Of a stretch of 64,000 nt of DNA, positions 52,391-60,891 are shown one piece after another. Each line of letters starts with the position of its first letter. The stretch's first letter is position 1. Source of the stretch: Chlorogloeopsis fritschii PCC 6912 (GTDB taxonomy: Bacteria; Cyanobacteriota; Cyanobacteriia; Cyanobacteriales; Nostocaceae); NCBI RefSeq assembly GCF_000317285.1, contig NZ_AJLN01000061.1:1-64000 (forward strand), in the 5' to 3' direction. The position numbers were made by a program, and so were the translations under genes. The notes under the pieces are model-generated. The model did no database searches and was not told the origin of the DNA. It saw only the letters and a list, made by a program, of their open reading frames with translations.

Positions 52391-52634
52391 GAGTTGATTG
52401 GTAGAGATTCAATCATAGGGGATGGTGCGCTGCCCGTCGTCCACTGTCAACAAAAATTATAGCCAAATGTCACCAGAGATAGATTTTGGAACTAAAACTA
52501 CTTTTTTGGGATAATTAACCGCCATTTTTAGATAGACTCGCAGCCTGAAAAAACTCTAAACTCACCTTAATTTCTACTTGAGAAGATTTCTCTATAGCAA
52601 TAGTCTTCCTAAAATACAGGTGTGAGAGTCATCA

Positions 52635-55220
52635 ATGAAGTTACAAAAGTTACTATCAATATTATTTGTATCTGGATCGGCTTGGGTGGTGGCTATCAAT
52701 GTTGCGATCGCTGAAAATGCCCAAATATCTAGCAGTAAGATTCCATATCTCAATCAAGTAGAATTTTTTAGTAGCAGCGCGTATCAGTTAGTACAAACTC
52801 CAAGTCAAGAGACTGTAACCATTACCGCTGTGAAAGCAAATCCCACAGATAAAGGTGTGGAGGTAATTTTAGAAACAGCACAAGGGGAGAAACTGCAAGT
52901 TACAAATCGCAGTACAGGTAATAATTTTATTGCAGATATATCTAATGCTCAGTTGCGTTTACCATCGGGAGAAGCCACATTCCGTTCCGAAAAACCAAAT
53001 AGTGAAATTACTGAGATAACAGTTACAAATATTGATACAAATACTGTGCGGGTAGTTGTGGCTGGTGAGAAGGCTTTACCTACAGTTGAGTTATTTGATG
53101 ATAATGCAGGGCTGGTCTTTGAGATTACTTCTGCTGCAACAGCAACGCAGCCACCACAGCAGCCGGAAACACCACAATCAGAGGAACCGGCAGCACAGCA
53201 AGATGAGCCAATTGAGTTGGTTGTGACGGGTGAGCAAGACAACTATCGCATACCAGATGCCTCAGTGGGAACGAGAACCGATACACCTCTACGGGATATT
53301 CCCCAATCTATTCAGGTGGTGCCGCAACAGGTACTGCGAGACCGTCAAGCTAGAAGCATCACAGATGGATTGGAAAACGTTAGTGGTGTAAACCCAATTA
53401 GTCCTGGATTGGCTGGAAGTAGAGACAATTTTACGATCCGAGGTTTTGAAATTTATGGCAACAGTCTCGTAAACGGGATACCTGAGGACATACTGAGCGA
53501 TAGTAGTTTTGTCAATGTAGAACGGCTAGAAGTGTTGAAGGGCCCAGCCTCCGTTTTGTATGGGGAAGGTGGTCTTGGTGGAGCGATCAACTTTGTGACG
53601 AAACAACCCCTGCGCGATCCGTTTTATGAAATCAGTGCAACGATTGGTAGTTTTAATGATTATCAGGGAACCATCGACCTCACTGGGCCGTTAAATGATT
53701 CTAGAACGGCTCTCTACAGATTCATTGCTGGTTATCGGAGTGCTGAGACTTTCGTTGACTTTAACGAATTTACAAAGCTTTCCATCGCTCCCAGTTTGAG
53801 CTTGAGCCTGAGTCAAAATACAGACTTAGTTATAGAGAGTGATGTGAACAGAATGGAAAGAAATGGACAGCAACCTCCAGGATTGCCAGCAGTGGGTACT
53901 GTATTACCGAACCCGAATGGAAGAGTACGCCGTAGTTTTAGCTCAAAAGGGCCGGTAACAGATAACCTAACTATTGCTGGCAGAGTGGGGTACCGCTTAG
54001 AGCATCGATTTAACGAAAACTGGAAGTTGCGAAATGCCTTCCGTTATAGATTTTACAATGACGATGACCGAGGTGGAGCGCCTGATTTCAATCCTACTAG
54101 CCTGGCGGCTGATAATCGCACGCTGAATAGAAGGGCTATTATTGGCAGTCAATTTTACGATTACTATTATCTAGATACCAACTTACTGGGTAAATTCAAC
54201 ACTGGTTCAATCAATCATCAACTGCTATTTGGCTTTAGTTTGAGTCGAAATACAACTGATCTCCGTTTTGAATTTGGGATTCCTGCTGCCCCAGTAGACA
54301 TCTTCAATCCAGTCTATGACCAAAGGGTTGTCCCTACTGGTATTCCCAACTCTTCTAGGTTTATTACTAGAGACACTCTTGGTATCTACCTCCAAGATCA
54401 AATTACTCTCGCTGAAAACTTGAAACTTCTGCTAGGCGGACGGGTGGATTTCTTTGAGGAGCGCACGACGAATCGACTGACAAACGTAGAAACTAATCAA
54501 TCAGACACCGCATTTAGTCCACGAGTGGGGATTGTTTATCAGCCGATCCAGCCCATTTCTTTGTATGCCAGTTTCGCGCGATCATTTACTCCTACAATCG
54601 GTACATCTGCCACGGGAGAAGCGTTCCAACCAGAGCGAGGGACGCAGTATGAAGTCGGGATCAAAGCTGACTTGACCAGCAAACTTTCTACTACCCTCGC
54701 CTTCTATGATTTAACCCGCTCCAATGTGACGACAACTGATCCAAATAATCCTGATTTTTCAGTTCAAACTGGAGAACAAAACAGTCGAGGGATTGAGTTA
54801 GATATTAGTGGCGAAATTTTACCGGGATGGAATATTATTGCTGGCTATGCCTACACCGATGCTAGAGTCACCAAAGATAATAATATTCCAGTTGGCAATC
54901 GATTATTTGCTGCTCCCGAACACTCTTTCAACCTATGGACAACCTACAGAATCCAAAAAGGTGATTTGCAAGGGCTGGGGTTTGGTTTAGGCTTTTATTA
55001 TTTTGGAGAAAGAGCAGCAGATTTGGCTAATACTTTGGAGCTACCCAGTTACTTCCGCACCGATGCAGCAATTTTCTACGAACGTGAGCAATTTCGTGCT
55101 GCCGTAAATTTCCGTAATCTGTTCGATGTAGAGTATTATACAAGCCGATTTGGCTCTGGAACACTTGTTGCTCCAGGCGAACCTTTTACCGTTCAAGGCA
55201 CTATTTCATGGCAGTTTTAG
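52635..55220 (+). CDS. TonB-dependent siderophore receptor with N-terminal AMIN domain
   Basis: An 861-residue outer-membrane receptor. A signal peptide (SILFVSGSAWVVAINVAIA) is followed by an AMIN domain at about residues 55-170 (VTITAVKANPTDKGVEVILE and onward), a type of domain that binds peptidoglycan and is added to many cyanobacterial receptors. The plug domain begins near residue 215 (RDIPQSIQVVPQQVLRDRQA) and contains GGAINFVTKQP. A 22-strand barrel follows and ends in the aromatic SWQF required for outer-membrane insertion. The TonB box is not clearly identified. It imports ferric siderophore with energy from TonB-ExbBD. The binding lipoprotein gene lies 8 bases downstream, so the two are co-transcribed. 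Confidence 0.95.
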   Translation: MKLQKLLSILFVSGSAWVVAINVAIAENAQISSSKIPYLNQVEFFSSSAYQLVQTPSQETVTITAVKANPTDKGVEVILETAQGEKLQVTNRSTGNNFIADISNAQLRLPSGEATFRSEKPNSEITEITVTNIDTNTVRVVVAGEKALPTVELFDDNAGLVFEITSAATATQPPQQPETPQSEEPAAQQDEPIELVVTGEQDNYRIPDASVGTRTDTPLRDIPQSIQVVPQQVLRDRQARSITDGLENVSGVNPISPGLAGSRDNFTIRGFEIYGNSLVNGIPEDILSDSSFVNVERLEVLKGPASVLYGEGGLGGAINFVTKQPLRDPFYEISATIGSFNDYQGTIDLTGPLNDSRTALYRFIAGYRSAETFVDFNEFTKLSIAPSLSLSLSQNTDLVIESDVNRMERNGQQPPGLPAVGTVLPNPNGRVRRSFSSKGPVTDNLTIAGRVGYRLEHRFNENWKLRNAFRYRFYNDDDRGGAPDFNPTSLAADNRTLNRRAIIGSQFYDYYYLDTNLLGKFNTGSINHQLLFGFSLSRNTTDLRFEFGIPAAPVDIFNPVYDQRVVPTGIPNSSRFITRDTLGIYLQDQITLAENLKLLLGGRVDFFEERTTNRLTNVETNQSDTAFSPRVGIVYQPIQPISLYASFARSFTPTIGTSATGEAFQPERGTQYEVGIKADLTSKLSTTLAFYDLTRSNVTTTDPNNPDFSVQTGEQNSRGIELDISGEILPGWNIIAGYAYTDARVTKDNNIPVGNRLFAAPEHSFNLWTTYRIQKGDLQGLGFGLGFYYFGERAADLANTLELPSYFRTDAAIFYEREQFRAAVNFRNLFDVEYYTSRFGSGTLVAPGEPFTVQGTISWQF

Positions 55221-55228
55221 GGTGTTAG

Positions 55229-56224
55229 ATGTTCACGAGTATCTCTTTACGCCGCTTCACCCATCTGATGCTTTTGAGTATCTTAACAGTCATACTGGTT
55301 TCGGCTTGCAACGCAACTAACGATACCAGTATTAATGGCTATAAACAGCCTGTTGAGGATTGCCGAATCGTGCAACACGTGATGGGTAACACTTGCATTC
55401 CTCGCAACCCTCAACGAGTCGTGACTCTTAGATCAGATACTTTAGCCAATAGTTTGGCACTAGGTATTCGACCTATTGCCTCGGCATATGTTCCAGGTTT
55501 TCCCCTTCCAAAGTATCTTCAAGGTAAAGTAGACCAAGTAGAGTCTGTAGGAGGATTGAATTCCCCTGATATCGAAAAAATCTTACAACTCAAACCGGAC
55601 TTAATTGTGTCTAGCTCTGGGTTGAAAGGTATTTACAAACAGCTATCATACATCGCGCCTACGGTTGTATTAAACATACCTTTTCCTCCCCCAACCTGGA
55701 AAGAGCAATTAAGGGAACTTGCTACTGTTTTGGGGAAACAAGAGGTTAGTAAACAATTAATGGATGAGTATTGGCAAAGGGTGGAAAAACTTAAGCAAGC
55801 TTTGGATATTGGTGCAGGATCTCCAAAAGAGAATCGCCGTAAAACTATGGAGGTATCTATTGCAAATACATCTTCAGAATATGGCATTTGGTCTTATGGA
55901 GAAAAGCACTTCTCTGGGTCAGTGTTGAAGGATATTGGTCTGCAACGTCCCAAATCACAGAGAAGGGATATATTCTATATCGAAAATATATCTAAGGAAA
56001 AAATATTTGATATTGATGGGGACGTTCTCTTCTTTGTATCTTGGGGAAGGGAAGATGATCGCAAGACGTTAGATAAGCTTAAACAAAGTCCTTTATGGTC
56101 ACAACTCGAAGTTTTTCAAAAAAATAAAGTTTATTTTGTAGGCGGACATTGGCATAATTCAGATATTTTTGCGATTAACGCTATTCTTGATGACCTAGAG
56201 AAATACCTAGTCAACAGCCCTTAA
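55229..56224 (+). CDS. Iron-siderophore ABC transporter substrate-binding lipoprotein
   Basis: A 331-residue periplasmic binding protein of the FecB/FhuD class. The N-terminal hydrophobic segment ends in the lipobox LVSAC, so it is membrane-tethered by lipid at that Cys. The mature part has NPQRVVTL near its start, VESVGGLNSPDIEKILQLKPDLIVSS (the typical lobe-1 motif) and the lobe-2 end SPLWSQLEVFQKNKVYFVG. It takes ferric siderophore from the TonB receptor to an inner-membrane permease. No permease or ATPase gene is present in this window, so transport must rely on a distant set. A decayed second copy lies at 50159-50304. Confidence 0.93.
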   Translation: MFTSISLRRFTHLMLLSILTVILVSACNATNDTSINGYKQPVEDCRIVQHVMGNTCIPRNPQRVVTLRSDTLANSLALGIRPIASAYVPGFPLPKYLQGKVDQVESVGGLNSPDIEKILQLKPDLIVSSSGLKGIYKQLSYIAPTVVLNIPFPPPTWKEQLRELATVLGKQEVSKQLMDEYWQRVEKLKQALDIGAGSPKENRRKTMEVSIANTSSEYGIWSYGEKHFSGSVLKDIGLQRPKSQRRDIFYIENISKEKIFDIDGDVLFFVSWGREDDRKTLDKLKQSPLWSQLEVFQKNKVYFVGGHWHNSDIFAINAILDDLEKYLVNSP

Positions 56225-56341
56225 TTATCATAAACAAACACACCCTATTAATCTATAAATTCTACCACCATTAATCTGAAGAACAACTAGAAAATCCACC
56301 TTTCATATGATGTCCACTAAATCACCCATAATAAACAGTTT

Positions 56342-56387
56342 GTAGTAAGTAATTCAGTCCTGGCTTGAGGACTAAAGTCCTCACTAC
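56342..56387. repeat. 46-bp inverted repeat (GTAGT...ACTAC with GAGGACT core)
   Basis: GTAGTAAGTAATTCAGTCCTG at the left mirrors GAGGACTAAAGTCCTCACTAC at the right. GAGGACTaaAGTCCTC alone is a perfect stem. Repeats of the form AGGACTNNAGTCCT with GTAGT ends are frequent in these genomes. It lies between the convergent binding-protein and CruP genes and may act as a terminator. Confidence 0.5.
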
Positions 56388-56445
56388 GAGCAAACATTTT
56401 TATTCAGTTTGATTAACCGATATAATATCAGTGGTACGATTTTAC

Positions 56446-57999
56446 CTATTTCTTTACATCATCTGAATAATCACCCCCAGAACCAAACTTCCATGCATCA
56501 ACCCATCGATGCCAATAGTATTTAGCAGTACTGGGTAAATTCTTTTCCCAAGGTTCTAAGTTTTTGCTCAATCTAAGTAATAGAGAATAAATCCCTAAAT
56601 TACCGTAATGAATCATCCAATCCAGCAAAGCTACTAAACCTACTTGCGGAATAATTTTGACAACTATTTCCGGATGTGCAAAATTCGTTTTTAATAGTGT
56701 TTGCGTTAGTCCCGAAAAATTTACTACATCTTGTAAAAATGGTTTTAATACGGGTTCGCCCAAGCTTTGCATTTCCGCAAATACTGCTGAGAGCAATTGA
56801 TTAATTTGATCGGGAGCAATTTTTTGATCCACGCCAACACTCATTGCCCTTTGAAATAGCCAAGTAACACTTAAATTCGGTTGGTATGGTTGCAGTAATC
56901 CTAGCGCCTTGGCAGATAATTGATTGGTTTGCAGTGCTTCATAAATGCCTTGAGTTAAACGCTGCAAGTGACGTATCATTGCACCAAAACCCCCAAAACT
57001 CAGAGGTGATTGGCTCCCGCTGCTATCTCCTACTGCTAAAATGCGGCTCCAAGGGGTTTGCAGTGGGCTTTGGCGATAAGAAGGAAAGAAGCCAAATAGC
57101 GCTCTTTGAAATGTTAGCTGGTTTAATTCTACACCTTGATACTTCGGCATTAAACGCAAATAATCCTCAAACAGAGCTTCTAAACCCAGCCGTTGTGGCT
57201 CTGCATCCATGTAGGTAAACATATACGTAGTTCTGCCATCTCTAGCAGGAAAAGCTTCCCAGAAGTATTGGCATTGGTTTTGCATGGGTGTAAACGACAA
57301 CAATAAATCACCAGTGCTGTTGTTAGGAAAACCTTGAGCGCAACTTCCGACAACCAAGCATATGGCATCTGGTTTTTGTCCTTGCCGTGCTTGTTGAGCG
57401 ATCGCCGAAAGATGCCCCATCGCATCAATTAACAACCTGGCTTTATATTGGTTGTTGACAATTACTCCATCAGGATGAACTACTACCTCATCAAAAGGCG
57501 TGTTTTCAAATAACTTGCCACCAGCAGCAAGAAATCTTTGTTTTAAGGTTTCCAGTAAATAAACTGGATCTACACCAATATTCAATACATCTTGCACCCA
57601 AACTTTTACACCATTGTGAAAGCCGACTCTGGCGGGATTGTATTCTGTGGCGATCGCTTTTTCTAATTCTGCATCTGTTAACAAGCCTAGTTGCACAAAA
57701 ACTTGTAATTCATGGCGAGAAATATTCCATTCTTGCTCCCTTCCTCGCAAAATTCCCCGCTCAATTAATGCCACTCGCACTCCCTGCAAAGCTAAGGCAC
57801 AACCAATGAAAATGCCCAAAGTACCACCGCAAACTAAAACATCCCAATCTACAGCACCTAAATTTTGCTGACTTTCTTTGACTACCATCGGCACTGGTGC
57901 GGTTCCAGACTTGATGGATGTTAAGATGTGATCGGCACGACGCAACCCTCCTAAAACATCGCCCGGTAGTTGAGCAAGAATTTCTTCAGTCAAAGACAT
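56446..57999 (-). CDS. cruP: CruP-like FAD-dependent oxidoreductase (lycopene cyclase paralogue)
   Basis: A 517-residue flavoprotein. The FAD-binding motif is DVLVCGGTLGIFIG followed by VALIERGILRGREQEWNISR, the hallmark of the CruA/CruP family of lycopene cyclases and relatives. Other blocks, such as CLVVGSCAQGF, QYFWEAFPARDGRTTYMFTY and LMPKYQGVEL, match plant and cyanobacterial CruP in memory. CruP has little cyclase activity and in plants is linked to protection from photooxidative stress; the reaction is unresolved. The ATG at 57999 begins SLTEEILAQLPGDV, the usual start; an earlier one at 58020 is in frame but adds an unusual leader. It is transcribed divergently from the gene at 58130. 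Confidence 0.85.
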   Translation of the reverse strand: MSLTEEILAQLPGDVLGGLRRADHILTSIKSGTAPVPMVVKESQQNLGAVDWDVLVCGGTLGIFIGCALALQGVRVALIERGILRGREQEWNISRHELQVFVQLGLLTDAELEKAIATEYNPARVGFHNGVKVWVQDVLNIGVDPVYLLETLKQRFLAAGGKLFENTPFDEVVVHPDGVIVNNQYKARLLIDAMGHLSAIAQQARQGQKPDAICLVVGSCAQGFPNNSTGDLLLSFTPMQNQCQYFWEAFPARDGRTTYMFTYMDAEPQRLGLEALFEDYLRLMPKYQGVELNQLTFQRALFGFFPSYRQSPLQTPWSRILAVGDSSGSQSPLSFGGFGAMIRHLQRLTQGIYEALQTNQLSAKALGLLQPYQPNLSVTWLFQRAMSVGVDQKIAPDQINQLLSAVFAEMQSLGEPVLKPFLQDVVNFSGLTQTLLKTNFAHPEIVVKIIPQVGLVALLDWMIHYGNLGIYSLLLRLSKNLEPWEKNLPSTAKYYWHRWVDAWKFGSGGDYSDDVKK

Positions 58000-58129
58000 A
58001 GGAACTAACCAAAAATACACGCGATATTACTAACTAGTATCGCGTTCCTGCATTGGTTAAGAATATTTAATTTGGGTGGAAATGGAGCAACGGCTTTACA
58101 CTAAAAAATAGTCACCAAAGCACAAGAAC

Positions 58130-58465
58130 ATGACTCAAGATGTAGTGAAAAGCAAACACGGTGATATCTATTCGCGGCTGATGGCACTTAGCCAGGAGGC
58201 TTTAGAAAACGCATATTACGAAACAGCATACCATACGCTAGTTGCTGCTATGCATTTTGCCCATGCCACTAGTGACGAACATCGCTTACAAGCCGTGGCA
58301 CAAGTAGCGAAAACACAACTTGATTGGATTGACATCCACAATCCAGAACATCGGCTGTCAAGTCAGTCTTCAATTCAACGCAGTGGTATAAATATGTACA
58401 AATCGCTGATTACACAAGCCCGTGCAGATTTGCTGATTGTACAACGGCAAAACCGTAGAGAATAA
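58130..58465 (+). CDS. Conserved hypothetical helical protein
   Basis: A 111-residue soluble protein with no domain I recognise. It is predicted almost wholly helical, with two helix pairs (ALENAYYETAYHTLVAAMHFAHATS and EHRLQAVAQVAKTQLDWID) in a TPR-like arrangement but without the TPR consensus. The end QARADLLIVQRQNRRE is basic. It is divergent from cruP and followed by a Uma2 gene 72 bases later. No function is suggested. Confidence 0.65.
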   Translation: MTQDVVKSKHGDIYSRLMALSQEALENAYYETAYHTLVAAMHFAHATSDEHRLQAVAQVAKTQLDWIDIHNPEHRLSSQSSIQRSGINMYKSLITQARADLLIVQRQNRRE

Positions 58466-58537
58466 TTCTTCTATACATAAAAAACTCTTAACCCATCAAG
58501 TTCACTTGACTAAGACACCTGTAGGAGCCTACTTGCT

Positions 58538-59179
58538 ATGGTCGCAACAGCACCACTTGCAGAAACTAGAACTGTGCTTGAAAACATTAGCTGGCAAACA
58601 TTTAAAGCCATGCTGGCGGATATGGGAACCAATAGAAGCGCCAGGCTAGCTTATGACAATGGAACATTAGAAATTATGACTCCACTAATGCCACACGAAA
58701 ACTCAAATCGTATCATTGAAGGTTTTGTTGTTGTATTGTGTGAAGAGTTGGGATTAGAGTTTAAACGAACTGGCTCCCTGACTTTAACGCGAGATAATGT
58801 GGAACGAGGAGGAGAGCCTGATAGCAGCTACTACATTCAAAATGAATCTTTGGTGAGAGACAAAGAAAACATAGATCTAGCTATTGATCCACCGCCAGAT
58901 TTGGTGCTAGAGGTCGAATACTCTCAGCCAAAAGTAGACAAGCTAAAAATTTATGCTGCGATCGCTGTACCTGAGTTTTGGCGATTCAACGGAAGCGTGC
59001 TGCGAGTTTACATACTTAGGGAAGGGCAATATTCAGAAGTTGAGTTTAGCCCTACATTTGCTTCTATACCCGTGAGGGAAATTCCCCGGTTTATTCAACA
59101 AACCAAAAAGGATGGGGAAAATACTACTACCCGTACTTTCCGCGCTTGGGTGAAACAGCAAATTTCCGGTAATAAGTAG
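58538..59179 (+). CDS. Uma2-family (DUF820) putative endonuclease
   Basis: A 213-residue member of the Uma2 family with a PD-(D/E)xK fold. The core is PDSSYYIQN (Asp), PPDLVLEVEYSQPKVDKLKIYA (the Glu and following Lys-containing region) and the helix YAAIAVPEFWRFNG. The N-terminal block ARLAYDNGTLEIMTPLMPHE is typical of the longer cyanobacterial form. It is unrelated in detail to the shorter one at 11739-12308, so two different subfamilies are present here. Biological role and target are unknown. Confidence 0.85.
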   Translation: MVATAPLAETRTVLENISWQTFKAMLADMGTNRSARLAYDNGTLEIMTPLMPHENSNRIIEGFVVVLCEELGLEFKRTGSLTLTRDNVERGGEPDSSYYIQNESLVRDKENIDLAIDPPPDLVLEVEYSQPKVDKLKIYAAIAVPEFWRFNGSVLRVYILREGQYSEVEFSPTFASIPVREIPRFIQQTKKDGENTTTRTFRAWVKQQISGNK

Positions 59180-59258
59180 ACAAACAAACGCACCAAGGCG
59201 GAGAATATTATTGATTGTTAAGTTCAATGAACTGTTAAAAGTAATTTAGTAAATACTG

Positions 59259-59432
59259 ATGAAACGCTCAAAAATTGTTGCCATTATTACAGGTGCTATT
59301 TCAATTATTTTAGCGATCGCCTACCTTCTACTTGTTCAAATCCTCGACTTTCGGGGAGAAATGAAACCTGCTCCCATCAGTGAAGTTGAGCAACCAGTAT
59401 CGATAGTTACTCAATACCATACTAATAGTTGA
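59259..59432 (+). CDS. Small single-span membrane protein, 57 residues
   Basis: A gene too short for usual gene finders at a 60-residue limit. It encodes MKRSKIVAIITGAISIILAI, then AYLLLVQILDFRGEMKPAPI and a short tail ending in YHTNS. Residues 6-27 are one clear membrane helix with a positively charged N-terminus, and the LDFRGEMxPAPI motif after it looks conserved by design rather than random. I recall similar short proteins in many cyanobacteria but no function. It lies 79 bases after the Uma2 gene and 7 bases before the convergent gene end at 59440. Confidence 0.68.
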   Translation: MKRSKIVAIITGAISIILAIAYLLLVQILDFRGEMKPAPISEVEQPVSIVTQYHTNS

Positions 59433-59439
59433 TGCAAAA

Positions 59440-60060
59440 TTAAGCTGCCACTAAATTATTGAGTTGCGATTCACACTGTTGGAAAACATAATTAACAGCA
59501 GCAAAGAGTTTTTCTAGCTCATAAATTGTGTAAGGAGCAATATTTCTAGTAAATGAATTTCCTTCGAGTTTGCTAAATTGCCATAATCCTCCATTAGAAA
59601 CAATACCATATATAGTAATTTGCAGCTCATTATTAAGTCTCCCAGCAGCAATCATTTCTGCTAGACATTGCGCCCAACCTGCTTCAAAGTTATCCTGTTT
59701 TGCTTCTACTAAAATAAAGTAAGGTTTGTCAAATACAACTTTTCCTAGAGGTGACCTCTTTGCCAGAATGTATTCAGGAAAACCAGATAATTTTTCATCG
59801 TAGTTGAGAGATTGATGGCTCCACAAAATAAATTTGCTGCTGTAGCGCTTCCAAACTTCTTTGAGAACTGGGTAAATTAAATTTTCACAGATTGCAAACT
59901 CTGAGTTATCAACAACTCCTTCGCGCATGACTGTTTCTAAGTCTTCACGAAAGTAATTAGAGATATCAAACGGAATTTCTACAACAAAGTTCGCTTCCGT
60001 ATAAATAACTTGAAAAGCTTTGAGAACTTCACCTATAGTTTTGTAGCTACTAAAAGCCAT
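59440..60060 (-). CDS. Conserved hypothetical protein, PD-(D/E)xK nuclease-like
   Basis: A 206-residue protein common in cyanobacteria but not named. The arrangement EFAICENLIYPVLKEVWKRY (helix with Glu), GFPEYILAKR (acidic residue on strand) and KPYFILVEAKQDNFEAGWAQ (Glu-x-Lys on the next strand) follows the PD-(D/E)xK restriction-like fold. If active it would be a nuclease, but no target is known. The ATG at 60060 begins the conserved part. It converges with the small membrane protein gene. A repeat-rich gap of about 800 bases follows upstream. Confidence 0.7.
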   Translation of the reverse strand: MAFSSYKTIGEVLKAFQVIYTEANFVVEIPFDISNYFREDLETVMREGVVDNSEFAICENLIYPVLKEVWKRYSSKFILWSHQSLNYDEKLSGFPEYILAKRSPLGKVVFDKPYFILVEAKQDNFEAGWAQCLAEMIAAGRLNNELQITIYGIVSNGGLWQFSKLEGNSFTRNIAPYTIYELEKLFAAVNYVFQQCESQLNNLVAA

Positions 60061-60116
60061 ATCGACCTCATAATATAATACATTTCAGCTAAGGATTTTT
60101 AGTGAGATTTGTGATG

Positions 60117-60146
60117 TGTAGAAACGCGAAATTTTGCGTCTCTACA
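60117..60146. repeat. Palindromic repeat TGTAGA...TCTACA (second copy of the family at 1543)
   Basis: TGTAGAAACGC is followed after eight bases by GCGTCTCTACA, giving an 11-bp stem with one mismatch. The arms TGTAGA and TCTCTACA are those of the element at 1543-1572. It is 57 bases upstream of the PD-(D/E)xK-like gene start, in its probable promoter region. Confidence 0.6.
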
Positions 60147-60262
60147 TAGCCGTCTTGATAAAGGTTTTGGTCTTATCTGAACGGTAACGACCTTATCATA
60201 AACAATTTAGGAGCATCCTGTTTTGGCAAATTGCCCTCAGGCTGTAAGTCTGGAGATATACA

Positions 60263-60430
60263 ACTCATCCTCGAAGTGCCAAGACTCGTCATCGAGGTTC
60301 AAAGATTCATCGACGAAGTTCAAATACTCGTCATCGAGGTTCAAATACTCATTATTGAAATTCAGAAACTCATCGCTGAGATGCTAAGACTCATTGCCCA
60401 GATTTAAATACTTGTCGTTGAGCTTTTTGA
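60263..60430. repeat. Tandem array of eight diverged 21-bp repeats, different family
   Basis: Units of 21 bases start at 60263 and run to 60430, consensus ACTCGTCATCGAGGTTCAAAT. They are much more diverged than the other two arrays and unrelated in sequence to them, although the period is the same. One forward frame through units 1-7 is open and would encode a leucine/isoleucine heptad pattern. Confidence 0.75.
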
Positions 60431-60451
60431 GAAAGCACTCTTGCTCTAGTT

Positions 60452-60480
60452 CTCGTTACCAAGTTCAACGTGGTAACGAG
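60452..60480. repeat. Hairpin repeat CTCGTTACCA / TGGTAACGAG
   Basis: A perfect 10-bp stem closes a nine-base loop. It belongs to the CTCGTTCCCA...TGGGAACGAG class of stem-loops that is dispersed through many cyanobacterial genomes, and the following GCTGCCGCCTCTAGGCTGTTGG looks like its usual companion sequence. From 60481 to 60891 there is no gene I can support; this holds the promoter of ndhF. Confidence 0.6.
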
Positions 60481-60891
60481 GGAGGGTTAAGAGGGTTTGT
60501 GGGCTGCCGCCTCTAGGCTGTTGGAGCTAGTGCAAGACGGTTATTTGATAAATCACACAAAGAGGGCATGAAAATTTTTATTCCTTCTGCCTTCTGCCTT
60601 CGCTCGCATCCATCCCAAGTTTGATAGTGTATAAATTTCAACCAAGAAATAAACCATAGAGTTAATACAATGGTAATTATCAGATAATAAATATATAAGT
60701 ATTTATTAGAGCAAATATCGTTTAATTATTTAGGTTAAGTGATTCCTTTTTTGGACATATAAGGCTAATCTATCTTTAATAGAGATTAAACAAAAATTAA
60801 ATTTTTCTCATACATACTTTGCCTGTAAGCAACGGTTGTGTTTTCACAGCCGCTCTTTGTTTTGCTGCAAATTTTAGAGGTGAATGAGTCA

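Noticed and set aside
60231-60407. Coiled-coil mini-protein with a TTG start reading VIEVQIL heptads
   Set aside because: A 21-base repeat without stops gives heptads automatically; no ribosome site and a rare start.
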